Assembly: GCA_902490245.1 (NCBI GenBank)
Contig: CABUDB010000063.1
Coordinates: forward strand, 1-8,320
Direction: 5' to 3'
Origin: an uncultured Collinsella sp.
GTDB taxonomy: Bacteria; Actinomycetota; Coriobacteriia; Coriobacteriales; Coriobacteriaceae
DNA: 8,320 bases
Below are positions 5,944-8,320 of this stretch, piece after piece. The notes beneath the pieces are model-generated. The model ran no database searches. It saw only the letters and a list, made by a program, of their open reading frames with translations, and was not told the DNA's origin. Both the position numbers and the translations under genes were made by a program. Each line of letters begins with the position of its first letter. Positions within the stretch are counted from its first letter, which is position 1.

Positions 5944-5950
5944 GGGGAGG
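5944..5950 (+). promoter_or_regulatory. Ribosome-binding site fixing the GTG start of the MATE gene
   Basis: GGGGAGG lies 4 bases upstream of GTG 5955. The alternative in-frame start, TTG 5925, has no such site and would add a ten-residue extension (including WWGGR) that does not resemble a MATE N-terminus. Confidence 0.6.
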
Positions 5951-5954
5951 GCGT

Positions 5955-7304
5955 GTGGCTAAGAAATCTACGGCTATCGATGTGACGCAGGGTGTCATTT
6001 GGCAGCAGCTGCTTTCGCTGTGCGTCCCTATCTTCTTTAGCTCGTTTTTTCAGCAGGCTTACACGCTTATCGGCACCTATATCGTCGGTCAGTTTGGCGG
6101 CAAGCTTGCGCTTGGCGGCATTCAAGCCACGATGGTGCTCACCGAGCTCTGCATTGGTTTTTGCGTTGGCGTTGGCGCCGGTTGTGCCGTTATCACGGGT
6201 CAGTTTTTTGGCCAGCACGATAGCGAGCGTCTGAGCCGTTCGGTCCATACAGCCATGACGCTTGCTTTGGTGGGCGGCATCGTCGTTTCCATTCTTGGCA
6301 TGGTTTTTGTCGAGCCCATGCTGGTGTTGATGAATACGCCGCACGAGCTACTTGCCGAGGGCGTTGCCTATGCTCGCTGTTATTTTGCCGCGATGGTTGC
6401 GGCACTGCTGCTTAATATGGGAACCGCACTGCTGCGTGCCGTGGGGGATACGCGCGGTCCCGCTGTGATCATTGCCTCTGGCTGCCTTGTTAACGTGGTG
6501 CTGGATATCATCTTTGTTGCTGTGTTGCATATGGAGGCGCTGGGCTGCGGCATCGCGGTAGCGCTGACCATTTGCTCCAATGCAACGATGATCGTGTTGC
6601 GCATGATGCGCGCTCCGGGTGCATGGCGTCTTTCGCTGTCTAAGCTCGGCATCGATCGCGGTATTTGTAAGAGTATGATCTCGTGCGGTCTGCCACTCGG
6701 TTTTCAATCGGCTGCCTATTCGATCTCGAACGTGCTGATCCAGATGTCGGTCAACTCGTTTGGTGCCGATGTCACCACGGCATGGGGTCTATCTGGGCGC
6801 CTGGATGGCATTATCTGGATGGTGACCGAGGCGCTCGGCGTATCGATCACTACGTTCTCGGCGCAGAACTTTGGCGCGCGTAATTACGAGCGCATGCGCA
6901 AGGGCTACCACACGTCGCTCGTGCTTTCGTTTGCGCTGATCGGTGGCCTCTCTGCCGTGCTGATGGTGTTCTCGGGCCCGTTGTCGCGTCTGTTTGTCGA
7001 CGATGCTTCGATTTCGGCGTACACCACGACGATTCTTCATTTCATCGCGCCGTTCTACGCGATCTTCTCGATTATCGAAAATGCGTCGGGCTCCATTCGC
7101 GGCGCCGGCGTGAGCTTGCAGCCCATGCTGCTCACGATTTTTGGCACCGTCGTGCTCAGGGTTATCTGGGTGTTTGCGATTATGCCGTTCGATCCGTCGC
7201 TAGAGCACCTGCTGCTGGTTTACCCCGTAACCTGGCTCATCACGGCCACGATGTTTACCATCTACCACCACAGCGGCAACTGGCTCGGCCGCGCCACCGC
7301 CTAA
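5955..7304 (+). CDS. MATE family multidrug/sodium-type efflux transporter
   Basis: The 449-residue integral membrane protein has the length and spacing of the MATE (MatE, NorM/DinF-like) family. These proteins export cationic drugs, metabolites or signals across the inner membrane using a Na+ or H+ gradient. About twelve hydrophobic helices are visible, beginning at about 15-35, 60-80, 100-120, 140-160, 170-190 and 195-215, with the second set from about 240 to 440. Family signatures are ITGQFFGQHD (80-89), RAVGDTRGPA (161-170), VNVVLDIIFV (179-188), and in the second half FSAQNFGARNYERM (301-314) and IRGAGVSLQP (381-390). The two halves repeat the same fold. The substrate cannot be predicted. 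It probably has its own promoter and is convergent with the cobalamin adenosyltransferase gene. Confidence 0.94.
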   Translation: MAKKSTAIDVTQGVIWQQLLSLCVPIFFSSFFQQAYTLIGTYIVGQFGGKLALGGIQATMVLTELCIGFCVGVGAGCAVITGQFFGQHDSERLSRSVHTAMTLALVGGIVVSILGMVFVEPMLVLMNTPHELLAEGVAYARCYFAAMVAALLLNMGTALLRAVGDTRGPAVIIASGCLVNVVLDIIFVAVLHMEALGCGIAVALTICSNATMIVLRMMRAPGAWRLSLSKLGIDRGICKSMISCGLPLGFQSAAYSISNVLIQMSVNSFGADVTTAWGLSGRLDGIIWMVTEALGVSITTFSAQNFGARNYERMRKGYHTSLVLSFALIGGLSAVLMVFSGPLSRLFVDDASISAYTTTILHFIAPFYAIFSIIENASGSIRGAGVSLQPMLLTIFGTVVLRVIWVFAIMPFDPSLEHLLLVYPVTWLITATMFTIYHHSGNWLGRATA

Positions 7305-7337
7305 TGATCCGTTTTCCTCCGTCCCCTTCGGATCATT
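7303..7337. terminator. Hairpin shared by the MATE and adenosyltransferase gene ends
   Basis: AATGATCCG (7303-7311) pairs perfectly with CGGATCATT (7329-7337) around a 17-base loop. The left arm includes two bases of the MATE stop TAA (7302-7304), and the right arm ends on the first base of the opposing stop (7337-7339). The position suggests a bidirectional terminator, though neither side has a strong T tract after the stem. Confidence 0.45.
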
Positions 7338-7822
7338 TAGTATTCGATGCCTTGGCGGGCTAGGAGGCCTTCGTCGAAGTAGTGTTTGACGGGGCGCATT
7401 TCGGTAACTAGGTCGGCAAGGTCGGCGAGGGGCAGCAGGCCGCGGCCGGTGAGCACGAGCTCCGTGGTGGTTGGTTTCATCGCGATCAACGCTTCGACAT
7501 CTTCGCGCGTCACAAAGCCCCGTCGCATGGCCTCGCCGAGTTCATCCAAAATCAGAACGTCGACCTGTGATATCTGCTCGCGCGCCAGCTCCATGATCTG
7601 TGCAGCGCAGGCTTCGGGTGTGTCGCGGTTGGCTTGTACGATGCGTAGCCCCAATCGAGGAGCTGCGTCATGTTCGGCGCAGTGCAGCTTCTTGGCAAAC
7701 TGAAGCATGAGTACGTTAAGTCCATAGCCCGTGGCGCGCAGCGCGAGCCCCAGCGCAGCCGTCGTCTTGCCCTTGCCGTCGCCCGTATAGATTTGAACCT
7801 TGCCGACTCCCAGTGATGCCAT
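7337..7822 (-). CDS. cobO: Cob(I)alamin / cob(I)yrinic acid a,c-diamide adenosyltransferase (CobO/BtuR type)
   Basis: The enzyme transfers the adenosyl group of ATP to the cobalt of reduced corrinoid, making adenosylcobalamin in biosynthesis or salvage. It has 161 residues, shorter than the roughly 175-200 usual, because the N-terminal extension and part of the loop after strand two are missing. Visible motifs are P-loop GDGKGKTT (14-21), Walker-B-like VLILDEL (89-95), TGRG (125-128), ADLVTEM (136-142) and the diagnostic C-terminus RPVKHYFDEGLLARQGIEY (143-161), close to the E. coli BtuR ending. The start ATG at 7822 has AAAGGA (7828-7833) five bases upstream. No other cobalamin gene and no B12 riboswitch is visible here, which favours a salvage role. 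It is divergent from ftsH and convergent with the MATE gene. Confidence 0.92.
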   Translation of the reverse strand: MASLGVGKVQIYTGDGKGKTTAALGLALRATGYGLNVLMLQFAKKLHCAEHDAAPRLGLRIVQANRDTPEACAAQIMELAREQISQVDVLILDELGEAMRRGFVTREDVEALIAMKPTTTELVLTGRGLLPLADLADLVTEMRPVKHYFDEGLLARQGIEY

Positions 7823-7837
7823 CTCTGTCCTTTCGTG

Positions 7838-7864
7838 CCCGGCGTCGGTTTATCGCCGTCCGGG
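7838..7864 (-). other. Small hairpin in the leader of the adenosyltransferase gene
   Basis: CCCGG (7838-7842) pairs with CCGGG (7860-7864), and two further pairs form past a single bulged base. It ends four bases upstream of the AAAGGA ribosome-binding site of cobO. The gap is far too small for a cobalamin riboswitch. A role in translation control is possible, but chance pairing is as likely. Confidence 0.28.
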
Positions 7865-7901
7865 TTGGGTATTCTAGAAAACATTATCAACCCCAGTAGA
7901 T

Positions 7902-7905
7902 GGAG
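7902..7905 (+). promoter_or_regulatory. Ribosome-binding site deciding the ftsH start
   Basis: GGAG lies 9 bases upstream of ATG 7915. The earlier in-frame ATG at 7900 has no Shine-Dalgarno sequence, and the later one at 7921 has only a GGAG touching it, too close to work. ATG 7915 is therefore preferred. The AT-rich patch at 7870-7890 upstream probably holds promoters for both ftsH and the divergent cobO, but no clear pair of elements could be picked out. Confidence 0.45.
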
Positions 7906-7914
7906 TTCAAGCAG

Positions 7915-8301
7915 ATGGAGATGGATGACAATAAACGTAGACGGAATATGATCCTCTACGTGCTCATCGCCTTCGTCGTCTACCTCGTGCTCTCGACCGT
8001 TCTGTTCCCCAACATCGGTCACACGCAGCAGATTACGAAGACCGATTACTCGACGTTTGTCAAAGCGCTCGATAAGAAGAGTGTCGACAAGGTCGAGTAC
8101 AACACGGACGATTACACGATTTATTACACCAAGAAGGGCGAGGACGAGAACATCGCCTACAAGACGACCGGTGTGCCGAACGATGCGGGCTTTACCGATC
8201 GCGTGCTTGAATCCGGTGCGTCCCTGGAATCGGTCGTTCCCGATAAAAACTCGGGTCTGATGACCTATTACCTGCTCACGCTCATCCTTCCCATGGTTTG
8301 A
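7915..8301 (+). CDS. ftsH: ATP-dependent zinc metalloprotease FtsH, N-terminal part; frame closed by TGA
   Basis: FtsH is a membrane-anchored AAA+ protease that degrades misfolded membrane and regulatory proteins, normally over 600 residues. Only 128 residues are seen: a basic N-terminus (DDNKRRR), a first membrane helix (about 12-32), then the periplasmic domain with the family motif DYSTFVKAL (44-52) and the expected alternating strands. The second membrane helix begins at about 116 (LMTYYLLTLILPMV) and is cut by TGA at 8299-8301; in FtsH this helix continues for about ten more residues before the AAA+ domain. The AAA+ and zinc-protease domains would lie beyond the window. One extra T in the TTT run at 8297-8299 would restore a hydrophobic reading (MVLILHFPI), so a frameshift or a sequencing error near the window end is likely. 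A start at 7900 would add five residues. Confidence 0.8.
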   Translation: MEMDDNKRRRNMILYVLIAFVVYLVLSTVLFPNIGHTQQITKTDYSTFVKALDKKSVDKVEYNTDDYTIYYTKKGEDENIAYKTTGVPNDAGFTDRVLESGASLESVVPDKNSGLMTYYLLTLILPMV

Positions 8302-8320
8302 TACTGCATTTTCCCATACG

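Noticed and set aside
7823..7914. Cobalamin riboswitch upstream of cobO
   Set aside because: The divergent gap is under 100 bases, and the B12-box and multi-helix architecture are absent.

Overview
The window is a high-GC, gene-dense stretch of bacterial chromosome. Gene content, GC-rich codon use and ribosome-binding sites suggest a gut actinobacterium of the class Coriobacteriia, probably Collinsella or a close relative. This is inference from protein character and base composition; no database search was done. All but one of the eight genes are recognisable housekeeping or metabolic families. The exception is a regulator/metal-binding fusion.

Layout: (1) 3-2376, plus strand: the 3' part of ftsY followed directly by complete ffh. 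These encode the signal recognition particle receptor and the SRP GTPase, in one operon. (2) 2395-2438: a long hairpin between ffh and the convergent next gene. (3) 2492-3262, minus strand: a DUF134 helix-turn-helix domain fused to a NifX/NafY-like iron-molybdenum cofactor-binding domain, with a His/Cys-rich tail. (4) 3263-3428: a divergent intergenic region with two perfect CATATG-centred palindromes and one degenerate copy, probable operators. (5) 3429-4805, plus strand: thyA and folA, back to back and probably translationally coupled. ThyA makes dTMP and dihydrofolate, and DHFR recycles the dihydrofolate. Both belong to divergent subfamilies. (6) 4915-5829, plus strand: a TrmH/SpoU-type RNA 2'-O-methyltransferase. 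(7) 5955-7304, plus strand: a MATE efflux transporter. (8) 7337-7822, minus strand: a short CobO/BtuR-type cob(I)alamin adenosyltransferase, convergent with the MATE gene. The two stop codons sit at the two sides of one hairpin. (9) 7915-8301, plus strand: the N-terminal part of FtsH. Its frame is closed by a TGA in the middle of the expected second membrane helix, 19 bases before the window ends.

I saw no tRNA, rRNA, CRISPR array, insertion sequence, phage gene or defence system. I found no convincing undescribed multi-gene system. The items most worth following are the CATATG operator set with its adjacent regulator/metal-binding fusion, and the interrupted ftsH frame.
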